Part shown: positions 54,961 through 64,000 of the stretch, piece after piece
Layout of the letters: the number at the start of each line of letters is the position of its first letter
How positions within the stretch are numbered: position 1 is the stretch's first letter
Assembly (NCBI RefSeq): GCF_004403945.1
Contig: NZ_SOHM01000007.1
Coordinates: 186,001-250,000, forward strand
Direction: 5' to 3'
Source: Cryobacterium lactosi
GTDB lineage: Bacteria > Actinomycetota > Actinomycetes > Actinomycetales > Microbacteriaceae
DNA length: 64,000 nucleotides
Program-made: the position numbers and the translations under genes
The notes under the pieces: model-generated
Database searches by the model: none
Told to the model about the DNA's origin: nothing
What the model saw: the letters and a program-made list of their open reading frames with translations, nothing else

Positions 54961-55443
54961 ATGCACGGTCTTGAGATTGTCGCAGAGAGGACGGCGGCGG
55001 CCGAAATCATGATGGCGACGCCAGCCAATAGGGTGACGGGCTCAACGGTCGTCCACTGCGATTCGGGGGCCCGAGCATCACTTGTGCCCGGCGCCCAGAG
55101 GTTTGGTCAGCCGGGCGCTAGTAGGGCTTCCGAAGAACTACGCACCATCGCAAATACGCGGGATGTTGGCATTCCCACATATGCAAGTGGACCCGGCATT
55201 GCCACAAATACAAGTGGACCCGGCATTGCCACAAATACAATTGGACCCGGCATTGCCACAAATACAATTGGACCCGGCATTGCCACAAATACAATTGGAC
55301 CTGGTTATGCCACAAATACAAGTGATGTCGGCATCGTCACGAACAGGGGCGGAGTTCTGACTGATCTCGCCACAATGGGGTTCGGCGTTCGTTGGGGCGA
55401 GGAAGGACCAGGCTCGGCCGCACCTACACAGCGGGCAAGCTAG
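54961..55443 (+). pseudogene. Frame with 9-residue repeats and an AlbA_2-gene tail
   Basis: The frame translates a 27-base minisatellite into repeats of PGIATNTIG and ends GEEGPGSAAPTQRAS. The last 90 bases match the 3' end of the AlbA_2 gene at 45.9 kb (LATDSGGSCWGVEGSG...). It is most likely debris of a second AlbA_2 gene rather than a functional protein. No ribosome site. Confidence 0.45.
55137..55352 (+). repeat. 27-base tandem minisatellite (about eight units)
   Basis: Units start at 55,137, 55,164, 55,191, 55,218, 55,245, 55,272, 55,299 and 55,326. The middle five are nearly identical (begin ACCCGGCATTGCCACAAATA, with the unit at 55,299 the most diverged); the outer ones decay. No spacers, so not CRISPR. 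The period is a multiple of three and both strands stay open. Confidence 0.95.
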
Positions 55444-56352
55444 AGCGACTCGCGACAGCCGTGGTGTGGCTCCCAGTATGCGCAGGCTGTGCGCAGACGA
55501 GTCATTGACCTCTGCTAGTCCGCTGCTCCCAATCTTTCGAGCATCGACCGATCGGGCGTTAGTAGTGCTTTTCTGCAAAAGCGGGGGTAATAATCTTGGG
55601 GGCATAGTGAGAATGGGCTGAGTCGGAGCCCGTCTCTTCCGTGCTTGTGCTCTGGCGGTCGCGACCAGGACTCCCCCCGCCGGGCCCGCGAGACGCTCCC
55701 AGAATGTCCGAACATCGGCCCGGGCGCAGGTCAAGCGCCGGACAAAGACTAAAAGTACGAGATTCGGCCTTGCATCGTCTCAAGACAAGATGTGTGACTG
55801 TCCAAAGCGTCAAGCCTTAGGGTCTGGCAATCGTGTCCAGATAGTCAGGTCGATTTCAGGACCAATTGTGAGTAAGGGCGTTGGCCGCCATCCAGGACCA
55901 GAAGTACGAGAACAGGCCAACCAGACATGCGAGATTCGGCCATCGGGACCAAGACCAGATGCACGAAAGCCGTCTTCTTCCAACGGTTCAACGGCCGCAA
56001 CGGCTGTTTTGGGGCACCGGCACCGTTGGTACGAGATCTAAATGCTTCGAGGGGCCGCTCGTACACTTGGTCCCACACGTCTCGTCCATTCGGCCAATCC
56101 AGTGCGGCGCTTGAGGCAGTGTCATTAGGTTTCGAATATTTGGTCTTGCTCCACTTTCAATCGGCAGCCCTTGTATCTGGTCCACCTGACCTCGGGTTCG
56201 AACTCTCGTACATTGGGTCTCGTCGAGGGAGCCAAACGCGCCGCGACTGGAGGGGCCATCGGGCCCCGTCCTCCGCCTCCCCCGACGCGCAGCTCCAAGC
56301 CGAAGAAGGGCCGGCACTCACCGGACTGCAACCCGTTACTCCCATGCACGCG
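55444..56352. other. Gene-poor stretch with degenerate repeated motifs
   Basis: No supported gene. Variants of TACGAGATTCGGCC recur at about 55,755, 55,897, 55,927 and 56,029 and, inverted, at about 56,066 and 56,199. The meaning is unknown. Confidence 0.4.
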
Positions 56353-57108
56353 TCAGTCGTCGATGTGAGCGAACACCTTGGAATTCTCATCCAGTCGCGC
56401 GATCCGGTCAAAGGTCTCGCAAGTGTCGATCCCTGCCAGCCCAAGCTTCCTGTAGAGATCGCTCCTCGCGCGGCTCGTTGCCCCCGCCGCGTCTCTCCAG
56501 CTGGGTGCCCAGAGCTCAGTTCCCCACCTCACCCGAATGTCTTCCTTCGCCTCGTCGTCATGCGGTACCGAATACCTCTCTGGCGAGCCGCTAGCCGACA
56601 CTACTGGCTGCGGCGGGGGCGGGGGTTCGTCAGTGACCTCGTTCCGGGCACGCTCGAGTTGGAGTTCAGGCGGGCTGTGTCGTTCCTCGCGGAACTGACC
56701 CCGACCATTGCGTGGGTGCGCGTCTGCATAGCTGATGTAGGAGTGCATGCCATCTACGTGTGCGGCATCAAACGACCTGGGAACGTGGCCCTCCTTGCCC
56801 ACCCTTGATAAGGCCGCGGACACTGCGACGTGGGCAAGATACCGGTGACCGCTGTAGCGCTCGGGTAGCAGCACTCCCCCGTACATTTCCAGTTGCCAAC
56901 CGGGATCTTCGTTGAGTGCCCGTCGATTCAGGCTAAGTGAACAGCGCAGGCCAGCGGCGCTGACATGGGTTCCCCAACCGAGCGGCTGCAACCCAGCTCC
57001 TTCGACACACTCGTGCAGAGCGGTCCTGCCCTCACAGTGCGAGTACGGTGACAACAACAGGATGACGAAGATGACAGAGGACGGAAGGTCGGCGTAGGAT
57101 CCGGCCAT
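56353..57108 (-). CDS. Doubtful hypothetical protein
   Basis: 251 residues in a protein-like frame (RARSDLYRKLGLAGIDTCETFDRIARLDEN; YSVPHDDEAKEDIRVRWGTE). Its start and the start of the divergent gene at 57,107 overlap in one CATG, which is unlikely if both are real; a shorter start at 56,886 (MYGGVLLPERY) would avoid that. Not recognised. Confidence 0.35.
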   Translation of the reverse strand: MAGSYADLPSSVIFVILLLSPYSHCEGRTALHECVEGAGLQPLGWGTHVSAAGLRCSLSLNRRALNEDPGWQLEMYGGVLLPERYSGHRYLAHVAVSAALSRVGKEGHVPRSFDAAHVDGMHSYISYADAHPRNGRGQFREERHSPPELQLERARNEVTDEPPPPPQPVVSASGSPERYSVPHDDEAKEDIRVRWGTELWAPSWRDAAGATSRARSDLYRKLGLAGIDTCETFDRIARLDENSKVFAHIDD

Positions 57109-57511
57109 GACCGATCCGCCGCGTAGCGACACATCGAGGGGGCCATCGCACCCTTGGGACGCACTCGTTGGGCCTTTCTACGACGACCTGGGCGTCGCTC
57201 GTCTCCTTCGCATCACCCCGGAGACGCTGTGCCGCCAAGTCGAGAGCGGTGCAGTCCTTTGCACAGTCACGGACGACGGGAGCTCTCTGTACCCTCGGTT
57301 TCAATTCCATGCCGGAGAGTTACTGCCGCATCTGAGCGAGGTCCTGTCGGCCTTGCGTCAAGCCGGAGAGGACGATTGGGGCCACGCCCAGTGGCTGAAC
57401 TCGCCCGTGGACCGGTACGGCGGTCATTCGGCGGCGACGATGCTCCGTGAGGGTCACGCGCAGCGGGTTATCTCGGATGCGCGGCGGGATGCCAAACGCT
57501 GGTCGCAGTAG
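57107..57511 (+). CDS. Xre/ParS (DUF2384)-like antitoxin domain protein, orphan
   Basis: 134 residues. LGVARLLRITPETLCRQVESGAV resembles a DNA-binding N-terminus, and WLNSPVDRYGGHSAATMLREGHAQRVISDARRDAKRW is the toxin-binding domain pattern of Xre/MbcA/ParS antitoxins. These are usually followed by a RES-domain toxin; none is here. It may be a leftover antitoxin or a regulator. Confidence 0.7.
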   Translation: MTDPPRSDTSRGPSHPWDALVGPFYDDLGVARLLRITPETLCRQVESGAVLCTVTDDGSSLYPRFQFHAGELLPHLSEVLSALRQAGEDDWGHAQWLNSPVDRYGGHSAATMLREGHAQRVISDARRDAKRWSQ

Positions 57512-57566
57512 CCGATGAAGACGTTTACGTCAGGAGCCGCAGCTCGCACACAGGCAGCCGAGTGGA

Positions 57567-57806
57567 CTAGACCCGCTCGGAGTGCCCGCCAAAGCCGTAG
57601 CCCAGTCCGGTTCGGAATTCATCGAATATGCCGCGCTCCACGTCATCCATCGACGTCCCCGATCCGAGCATGAAGCACCACCGGTCCACGCCGTGGGCGA
57701 TCTGCTCACCAGAGAGGCCAGGAATGATACGGTCGAGCTCCTCGGCCCGCCGCTTGCGGGCTTCGTCCCTCGAGTCGTCACTCGGCGTCTTGTCGTTGAA
57801 GCTCAT
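57567..57806 (-). CDS. Small hypothetical protein
   Basis: 79 residues, MSFNDKTPSDDSRDEARKRR, then a more hydrophobic part (IPGLSGEQIAHGVDRWCFMLGSGTSMDDVERGIFDEF). Acidic, probably soluble. GGCGGA precedes the ATG. No family recognised. Lies immediately downstream of the replication gene on the same strand. Confidence 0.5.
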   Translation of the reverse strand: MSFNDKTPSDDSRDEARKRRAEELDRIIPGLSGEQIAHGVDRWCFMLGSGTSMDDVERGIFDEFRTGLGYGFGGHSERV

Positions 57807-57967
57807 TCCGCCAGAGTACAGATCCGCTGCCTATCGGGTCGCACACCGCCGACATCGGTGCACTATCCCCTCCCATCGGGCCGACAAAGAAATATCAGCG
57901 CGTTGATCAGTTCCGATTCGGATTCGAACGAGACCCAGACAAGCAAACCGATCCCTTGGTCGCCCGT

Positions 57968-60900
57968 CTAGGCCGAAGCAGGCTCTGGTTCCGCTAGTTC
58001 GCCTAGGATCTGATTCAGTTGAATGGGGACACCTCGGCGTTGGCGGCCATTGACCTTGTACTTAATATCGACACGGCCGATTTCCCGTTCGCATTCTGGG
58101 TGAGTTAGCTTCTCGCCCCAGACACTTTCCAATACAGCCCTCGCAGAGGATCCCGCGGGCAGAAGCTTCCTGTGGTGGCGCTGCGCGCTGCTGAAGGCAT
58201 TCGTAGCGTGCAGCATGATCGTGTCGGTGGCGCCCCCACGTGTCTTCTTCAACTCACCGATCGACTCTCCCAGCGGACGCAGAATCCCCTTTCCATCCGG
58301 CTGCCAGCCGAGAGCACGATTGCCGAACACGTCACCTTCGGGGAGAGGTGGCAGGTTCGGTTTCGACGCGTTCTCCACGTGCGCTTGGCCCGCCGCGAGT
58401 ATGTTCCGCACTGCTTCCAGAAAGACAAGGCCTGGTGTCGCACCCAACTGACTACGGAACGACGATGCCGCAAATGCTGCGACCCGCGCGGGAAGGCTGT
58501 CACTTCGGCTAACGTCCAGCAAATCCGCCGTCTCGGTGTCGCCGACGAGTTCGGCCAGATTCTTCAACGGATCCAGTCCGAGCATCAGATCAACGGCCAT
58601 TTCGACATGACGTGCGTCAGATTTTCCCGAGGCCTTCACGCGGGAAAGCACGTCTCGCGCAACCCGAAGGTACTGGTCCATGACCGAGACGTCAGAGCAG
58701 CGCTCACCAAGCGTCCCGCCGTCGTATGAAACGCCACGCAGGCTTTCAACCAACGGTGCCCAGCCATCCCGCATGGCGAGATATTGATAGGCCTGGACGG
58801 CCGCCACGAGAAGGCGACCTGGCGCACGGTTGTGATCGCGAAATCTAACCATTTGGTCGCGAGCCTCGTCGCTACGGAGGGCATCGGCTCCAAACTCGAC
58901 GATGATGGCGCGATCACGGACTGAGTTGATGCTGTGCTCGTTTTCTGACGTGACGACGAGGAGTGCGTGAGGTACGAAGAGCTCCCGGGCCTTGAGGTCG
59001 ACGCCAGATCGCCTTTTGGCAGAGTGGTTGTACACGGAGCGCACGATCTCGCCAATATTGCGCTGTTCCGAATCGTTGCTCTGCCGGCTGGGCGACGGGG
59101 CCAGGTCGTCCATGACCCATATGTTGCTCTGTGCCAGAGCCTGCTCGCTTCCAGTCGGAGTGTCCTTCATCGAACCTGGCAGGCTCTTGTCAGTCCATTT
59201 CTGGGAATTTTGATGGAAAGCCAGCATCATGGATGCCGTCCAGCTCTTGGCCGATCCTGGCGGACCCTGCAGCCAAATGCTTGTGGTGCAGGTCACGGGC
59301 ACCGCCGGGCGCATACCCGCAGCGAGCACGACCGCGCCCACGTTAGCGTCCGTCCAAGGCGCATTGTTGATATACGCCTCGCGGACGGCGATCAGGTCGT
59401 CGCGCACTTGACGGATCCACGACGGCGACATCACGTCTTCGTTCATGGGCGGCAGACTAAAGCCAGATGATCCTGGGAGGACTAAGTCTGAAACGCCGGC
59501 AAGGGTACGCTGCCGATCGACGGAATTCGGGGAGATGATGGTGCGCCCGGAAATGAAAGAACACACTGAGCTGCCCTCGACCGGAACCCAGCCCATCGTC
59601 GCCCACCTTACCGATCGCGTAGGCGGAGTCTCGTTGTTCCTCTTGACTGCCTTCAACCAGTCCATGCCTTGCGGTGGCCAATCAGGTTCGGCGAGCAGCT
59701 CGTTCGGGATATGGCCCTTGGCTATATCCCATTCCTTGGGCTTGCGCATTAACAAGGCCGCTGGCCCGGTGACGGACGCGGTCTTCACAGTTTCGTCGAC
59801 TGCCAGCCATTGGACCTCGACTCGGCATGTCGAATCGTGTGGGGGCATTTCGTCGTGGGGACCCGGGTGATCTGAGGCGCCGAAGATTCCAGTGCGGGCC
59901 TCTGCGTCCGACGGGATTCGGTGTACCTCGATGGCGGAAACGCGCCCGCCTAAACGCGTCATTATTCTCCACGAGGCAATCTGGTCGGGGTAATGGACAG
60001 CGAATAGCTCGACGGCGTTGCCGTCTTCGGTCACCTTCCACTGACCAATAGCCGCATCGGCACGTTTGCGGGCGGGTTTGATAGGCAAGTCACCGCTTCG
60101 ACCAAGCAATAGGCCTACCGACGAGCCGCTATCAGCAAAGAAACTGACGAGGCCGCGACCCTCGGCAAGAGCAGCATTGCACGCGTGCTCCCCGTTGGAA
60201 TCGGTGACGGTCAGGGGAGCGCCGCTGTGGGCCGTGGATGCAACATCCACCCAGCGCACGGATGCACCACGACCAGTTAGGAACGACCTGAAGTCTTCCA
60301 GGTTCGTCCAAGCGCCCCAGTCCGACGCAGGGTCGGTGTCCAGGGCGAGGACGACCTCTCGACCGCGGAGCTCCAACTCGTCCCAGACAGTTTTTCCATT
60401 CCAGCGGTGAGCCCCAACCATGTTGAGAATGGTTACCTGATGCTCTTGAGGGACCCGGAGCATTAGGTCGCGCAGGCGCTGCGCGGCCTCTGCCCGTGAT
60501 CCAGACACGCCCCTCAGTTCAGCATCCATCCCGTGCTCTCGAAGCAATGCGGTCAGAGCTGTGTCCCCCGCAACTGTCCCTTCAGCGACGAGCAGGTTGG
60601 GTGATTGTTGAAGCCACTCGTGCGGCGTGGCGGGGTGCGCATCAAGCACCGACTCGTACCCGGACGCCATCACGTATTCGGTGAGTACCCCGGTCGCGTT
60701 CTCGAAGCGAGCTGATGGGCGCAACTGCAAAGCATCGGGCCAGCTGTTGCCGGCTGGCTGCTGCGCTCGAATGAGTTTGCCGACGCTGTACCACGGGATA
60801 AACGTGGCCTCATCCTTCGTGTTCTCGAGAAGCAACCGGTGCTTGAGCTGTGATCGGGCCCCGAAGCTGTGGAGCTTTGCGAACTCCGAAACTTCCGAGT

Positions 60901-61075
60901 CCGTCGCCAAGGTTTGATATCCACGAGCGACAGCAACCAATGGCGCGACGCCCGTTGCCAGCAAGCCTGCGCCTGATGCGGAGAGTCGGGACCCGTATTC
61001 GTCTGGATTCCAGTCGTTCGAGGAGTGATTGTTTGGGAGTGCCTCAGGCATCGCGCTCTGCACGCCTTCCTCCAT
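57968..61075 (-). CDS. Replication protein with TOPRIM/DUF3854-like and helicase-like ATPase domains
   Basis: 1035 residues. N-terminal segment of the ATGVAPLVAVARGYQTL type, then a TOPRIM-like core (LLVAEGT, acidic at 163-166; LALDTD at 243-248), as in DUF3854 primase-related proteins. A P-loop ATPase follows: Walker A GPPGSAKSWT near 600-608, Walker B IWVMDDLAPS, sensor LLVVTSENE, then RDRAIIVEF. Such proteins start replication of phage-like islands and actinobacterial integrative elements. It is transcribed away from the repeat-rich AT-rich region at 61.3-61.6 kb. Confidence 0.8.
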   Translation of the reverse strand: MEEGVQSAMPEALPNNHSSNDWNPDEYGSRLSASGAGLLATGVAPLVAVARGYQTLATDSEVSEFAKLHSFGARSQLKHRLLLENTKDEATFIPWYSVGKLIRAQQPAGNSWPDALQLRPSARFENATGVLTEYVMASGYESVLDAHPATPHEWLQQSPNLLVAEGTVAGDTALTALLREHGMDAELRGVSGSRAEAAQRLRDLMLRVPQEHQVTILNMVGAHRWNGKTVWDELELRGREVVLALDTDPASDWGAWTNLEDFRSFLTGRGASVRWVDVASTAHSGAPLTVTDSNGEHACNAALAEGRGLVSFFADSGSSVGLLLGRSGDLPIKPARKRADAAIGQWKVTEDGNAVELFAVHYPDQIASWRIMTRLGGRVSAIEVHRIPSDAEARTGIFGASDHPGPHDEMPPHDSTCRVEVQWLAVDETVKTASVTGPAALLMRKPKEWDIAKGHIPNELLAEPDWPPQGMDWLKAVKRNNETPPTRSVRWATMGWVPVEGSSVCSFISGRTIISPNSVDRQRTLAGVSDLVLPGSSGFSLPPMNEDVMSPSWIRQVRDDLIAVREAYINNAPWTDANVGAVVLAAGMRPAVPVTCTTSIWLQGPPGSAKSWTASMMLAFHQNSQKWTDKSLPGSMKDTPTGSEQALAQSNIWVMDDLAPSPSRQSNDSEQRNIGEIVRSVYNHSAKRRSGVDLKARELFVPHALLVVTSENEHSINSVRDRAIIVEFGADALRSDEARDQMVRFRDHNRAPGRLLVAAVQAYQYLAMRDGWAPLVESLRGVSYDGGTLGERCSDVSVMDQYLRVARDVLSRVKASGKSDARHVEMAVDLMLGLDPLKNLAELVGDTETADLLDVSRSDSLPARVAAFAASSFRSQLGATPGLVFLEAVRNILAAGQAHVENASKPNLPPLPEGDVFGNRALGWQPDGKGILRPLGESIGELKKTRGGATDTIMLHATNAFSSAQRHHRKLLPAGSSARAVLESVWGEKLTHPECEREIGRVDIKYKVNGRQRRGVPIQLNQILGELAEPEPASA

Positions 61076-61315
61076 GGTTGCCGGCGGATGTCCACGTACT
61101 GGGCTGCATCACCGGGAGACATCAGCGGTTCTGACCCCCACTTCAAGTGTGCCCGATGACACAGGCTCAGCTTCCTGTTTGGCGAATCGGCAGCGGTACC
61201 GCCTAGCTTCGCACCGCTCGCTTAAGCTCGCGGAGGCACGTGTCGCGCGCGTCAAACAAGGGTAGTAAGAGTGAATCTGCCCGCCTCGAGAGGCAAATGG
61301 ACCTGAAGTTCCCAC

Positions 61316-61634
61316 GATTACCGTCCGATTACCAGCCGTTGGTAATCTTTTTTTATCAACAAACATGCTGATCAGGCGCTGTATTTTTAGCGGAACTGAC
61401 ACATGATTACCAGATTACCCGGGAGTGGAGCGTGTACTAGTACCACCAGAAGAGACCTACTCTCCACACAGACAGAAGGCAGCTACGGACTGTATCTCTT
61501 GGAGATCCTTATCTATATATCTATTTAGATATTGGTAATTTGGTAAAGAATAGGTAGATAAGGCCTGGATGCCTGTATTTGCAAGGTGTCTGAGGTTCCC
61601 AGGGTTTTGGTAATCATTGGTAATCTTGGTAATC
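61316..61634. other. Iteron-like, AT-rich candidate replication origin
   Basis: GGTAATC or its complement GATTACC occurs exactly at 61,316, 61,327, 61,341, 61,405, 61,413, 61,609, 61,619 and 61,628, with near-matches at 61,534 and 61,542. The last three are about 10 bases apart and on one face of the helix. Between them lies an A/T-rich stretch (61,510-61,555) flanked by the 9-base inverted repeat CCTTATCTA (61,507) and TAGATAAGG (61,555). Just upstream of the replication protein gene. Confidence 0.7.
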
Positions 61635-63383
61635 GGCAGATTCGCCCCAATGCTCCACTGAACAGAGCGTGTCGCTGCGGCATGATCGCATGGTCGTCGA
61701 CCATCGGCATCTGCGCCTAGACCGACGGGCTAGTTGCGAACGCCCCGCTGACCACGCGAGACCTGGCAGCGGAGAGAGACTCGATCGCATTCCTTCACGG
61801 CTGCATCCTGCAGGTCGAGCACGGGTCAAGGTGCGGTGAGCCCTCCGAGCGCGAGTAGCGCCGCTGTAACGGCCGCAGCCCCAAGCGATGGGTTGGATCG
61901 CGAGTCGAAGAGACTATTCAGGGCTCGCGCCACGCAGGGCGCTCCCCCGGGACCTGTGAGCTTGCTGCAAGCCCACTGACCATCAAAGTGGACAGCGGCC
62001 TTCCCTTTCCGACCATCGCGTTAGGTGGGCGCTCAGCGCATTTGGCTAGGGCATCCCGTGTCGACAACGCTCAACCCCGCTGACGGAGAGATCCGGAAGA
62101 TTGGGACGCTCACTGCGGCATAGTTTTGTCAAGGAGAGAGAGCAGCTTCAAACTAAAATGTCGACCCCCCGGCTGTAACCGACGGGCCGACACACCTCTC
62201 CTGCTGAAGAATAGTTTGGCGACCGAAACAGAAGAGGACTACTCGCAATTTGATTCCCGAATCGTCGGGAGCCTGTGCTGCACCTTCCGAAGAAGATGAC
62301 TAAATCGTATCCGTCTTCACCGAGCAGATCTTGACTACCCCGGATCCGGGCGTGTCACGGACCGCAATCGCCGCTGCGCATTTCGCGTCAGAATACTGCT
62401 GAAACACTCAGCAATCCAAGACACGCTCCGACCCGGTCCACAAAGCGCTGAGAAACGCCCACGCCGTCACGGATACCCCGCTACCTACTCCCTCCCATTT
62501 CTTTCGCGCACATGGTGCTGATCGACTGAGCCCCTGGCGCAACCACCTCTACTGACGTTTTTGGTCGCTAGTGCCACTGCTTGACTGCCCGCACCCAGAT
62601 GGCGGCGCACCCGAACTGCCGCGTCTAGGCACTCGTGTCCTGCAGCAGCAGCAGCAGCCCGTCGCTCTCATCTCCGGCTTGCGCAAACCACATACCCTCG
62701 CCACCGTCGCGGGCGACGTGCGGGCCTTTAGACGGTCCGAAGATCCAACGAACGAAGGCCGCGGTCGCCGATCCCAATCTGGTCAATGGTCGATTTCGTT
62801 CTCAGCATTTCGGTGGCGGTGGCGCGCTTACGCCAGCCCCCTGCGTGGATGGCTGAACCGCTGAATTTTGCTGACACGGACGACAGCGCGATGACGGATT
62901 GCTGCCGAGCGAAGCCGCAACCTTCCCACGTGCTGCACGTGTAATTGGGTCACGGCACGTGCCGACGTCGCCTTCCGCCGGATCCGCTCGTCCAGCGAGA
63001 GTGGCCTCGAGCTTCGACAGCGCGGGCAATCCAAGAGGCCGCTGCGCGAGCTCTGCCGACGAGTAGGAGCGCAACTCATGCCCATTGTGCGCATAGGCCG
63101 AGGAATCACCAAGGGAAGTGGACAGCGAACGGACTGGCCCTGTCGACGTGTCTGAGGCCAGTGGCTGCACGGAGCGAAGCTCGCGGATCGCATGCGCGGT
63201 GTCGTTATTGGAAGAGGCCCGTTGCCGGTCACGCTCTCGTTCTGGTCGGAACCCGTTCGTCAGCTCGGCTTGTCCGCTTGACCCCCTCAGTCCTCGGCCG
63301 CCCGTTCGGTCTGGCGACCGACAAGTCCTTGCTCAGGCCCGCTATCGCGGGCAGTGCAGAACCGCCCGACGATCCGCCTGCCG
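61635..63383. other. 1.7 kb without a supported gene
   Basis: No protein-like frame with a ribosome site was found. There is a (CAG)5 run near 62,643 and an imperfect hairpin near 62,160-62,193. It separates the replication module from the metallophosphoesterase. Confidence 0.4.
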
Positions 63384-64000
63384 TCAAAGCTTGCTGCGCT
63401 CTCGCTTCCAGGCCCGTGGGTCGCCGAGCCACGTCCATCGCAGGTCTTCAAGTCGCAGGACGGCAAGGTTTCCGTCTTGACCGTCAGCACCCAAGGAGTA
63501 GATCTTCCGCCCGTCCTTGGAAGTTCGCTCGTCTTTCAGGTGCAGGTGACCGTGCGCTAAGACCCTGGGACGCAGCGCTTCATACACTCGAGTGACGCGC
63601 TCGCGGGACAGCGCAGAGTAGGCAATAGCAGCCTCGTCCCAGCCGAGGGGATTTGACCGGAGAATCCGCTCGACAAGCTCGGTTCCGCCGTCCACGGCTT
63701 CGTGGGTGAGCAGGACCTCGGTTGGTCCTCCATCTATCGCTCGCGTGACGTCCGCCTCCGTCGGCACCTCGCTCGGCCACCAGGTCTTGAGCGGCACCCG
63801 GTCGTCGCGGTCCAGGGAGGCAGCGCCACCGAATGAGGCGAATGTGCGCCCAGCGAGAGTGAAGCGAAAAGCGCGCGGCAGCACATGTACACGCTCGGCG
63901 ATCTGTACGGGTCGATTGGGCGACACCGCGAAAAGCGAGTCCAACGACGACCAATGTTCATGGTTGCCAGGTGTGACCAGGACTCGTTCGATACCCGCCG
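63384..64000 (-). CDS. Metallophosphoesterase, cut by the window end
   Basis: At least 205 residues; the start lies beyond the window. The visible part carries the metal-site motifs of calcineurin-like phosphoesterases: VTPGNHEHW near the edge, a conserved LLTHE, and LAHGHLH. The first metal ligands (DxH) must be outside. Residues such as ASFGGAASLDRD fit the family. Substrate unknown. Confidence 0.85.
   Translation of the reverse strand, partial: AGIERVLVTPGNHEHWSSLDSLFAVSPNRPVQIAERVHVLPRAFRFTLAGRTFASFGGAASLDRDDRVPLKTWWPSEVPTEADVTRAIDGGPTEVLLTHEAVDGGTELVERILRSNPLGWDEAAIAYSALSRERVTRVYEALRPRVLAHGHLHLKDERTSKDGRKIYSLGADGQDGNLAVLRLEDLRWTWLGDPRAWKRERSKL

Noticed and set aside
55137..55352. Possible CRISPR array
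   Set aside because: The 27-base units are directly adjacent with no spacers, and no cas gene is near.
55138..55734. Minus-strand frame with CICGNAG repeats across the minisatellite
   Set aside because: Only the mirror of the 27-base repeat; no start signal and no known cysteine-rich domain.
62160..62193. Imperfect hairpin with loop CTGTAA
   Set aside because: Three mismatches in the stem and no T-tract; not a convincing terminator or RNA.
62643..62657. (CAG)5 run
   Set aside because: Too short to be a meaningful repeat and lies in no supported gene.
62571..62864. Possible small plus-strand gene
   Set aside because: No ribosome site, low-complexity Gln/Arg content and no motifs.

Overview
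The window is high-GC actinobacterial DNA. Gene order and protein types (aroB-aroK-aroC-aroE-mltG-ruvX-alaS; ruvC-ruvA-ruvB-yajC-secD-secF-rel; pdxS-pdxT; an rpsD product without zinc cysteines) point to a Microbacteriaceae-like genome, possibly near Cryobacterium. That assignment rests on recognised gene content, not a database search.

Bases 1-32,650 are ordinary core chromosome, almost all on the minus strand. From the left: the tail of a membrane protein and a GAF-domain regulator; the shikimate block (aroB, aroK, aroC, aroE) with overlapping or abutting genes; mltG, ruvX and alaS; two small membrane proteins and rpsD with a 26-bp palindromic terminator; rarA; then, on the plus strand, a membrane-anchored cyclophilin, a DUF349 protein and an AbiEi-like protein. 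The minus strand resumes with rel, secF, secD, yajC, ruvB, ruvA, ruvC, a YebC-type regulator, a DUF1697 protein, pdxT, pdxS, a HIT hydrolase, thrS, and an ECF sigma factor with its putative partner. The core ends in a duplicated tRNA array (Gly-Cys-Val twice, in transcription order).

A plus-strand tRNA-Val(CAC) at 32,806 marks the edge of a mobile island. A tyrosine integrase and a divergent excisionase-like gene follow it. The island runs to at least 61.6 kb; no second attachment site was recognised. Its cargo includes a three-gene cassette of unknown function and a frameshifted copy of part of it 8.8 kb away; a single-polypeptide (type ISP-like) restriction-modification enzyme between the copies; a HAD-family protein; a Schlafen/AlbA_2 protein; orphan antitoxin-like regulators; an IS21 relic; a 981-residue RCC1-propeller/ankyrin protein between two pieces of gene debris; another unknown three-gene minus-strand cassette; and a 27-bp minisatellite beside a remnant of a second AlbA_2 gene.

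The right part carries a 1035-residue TOPRIM/helicase replication protein. Upstream of it lies an AT-rich stretch with nine copies of GGTAATC/GATTACC in both orientations, which looks like an iteron origin. With the integrase and excisionase this suggests an integrated element able to replicate autonomously. No conjugation or capsid gene is visible. The window ends inside a metallophosphoesterase gene. The island is rich in short, frameshifted and truncated genes, so many of its smaller calls are tentative.
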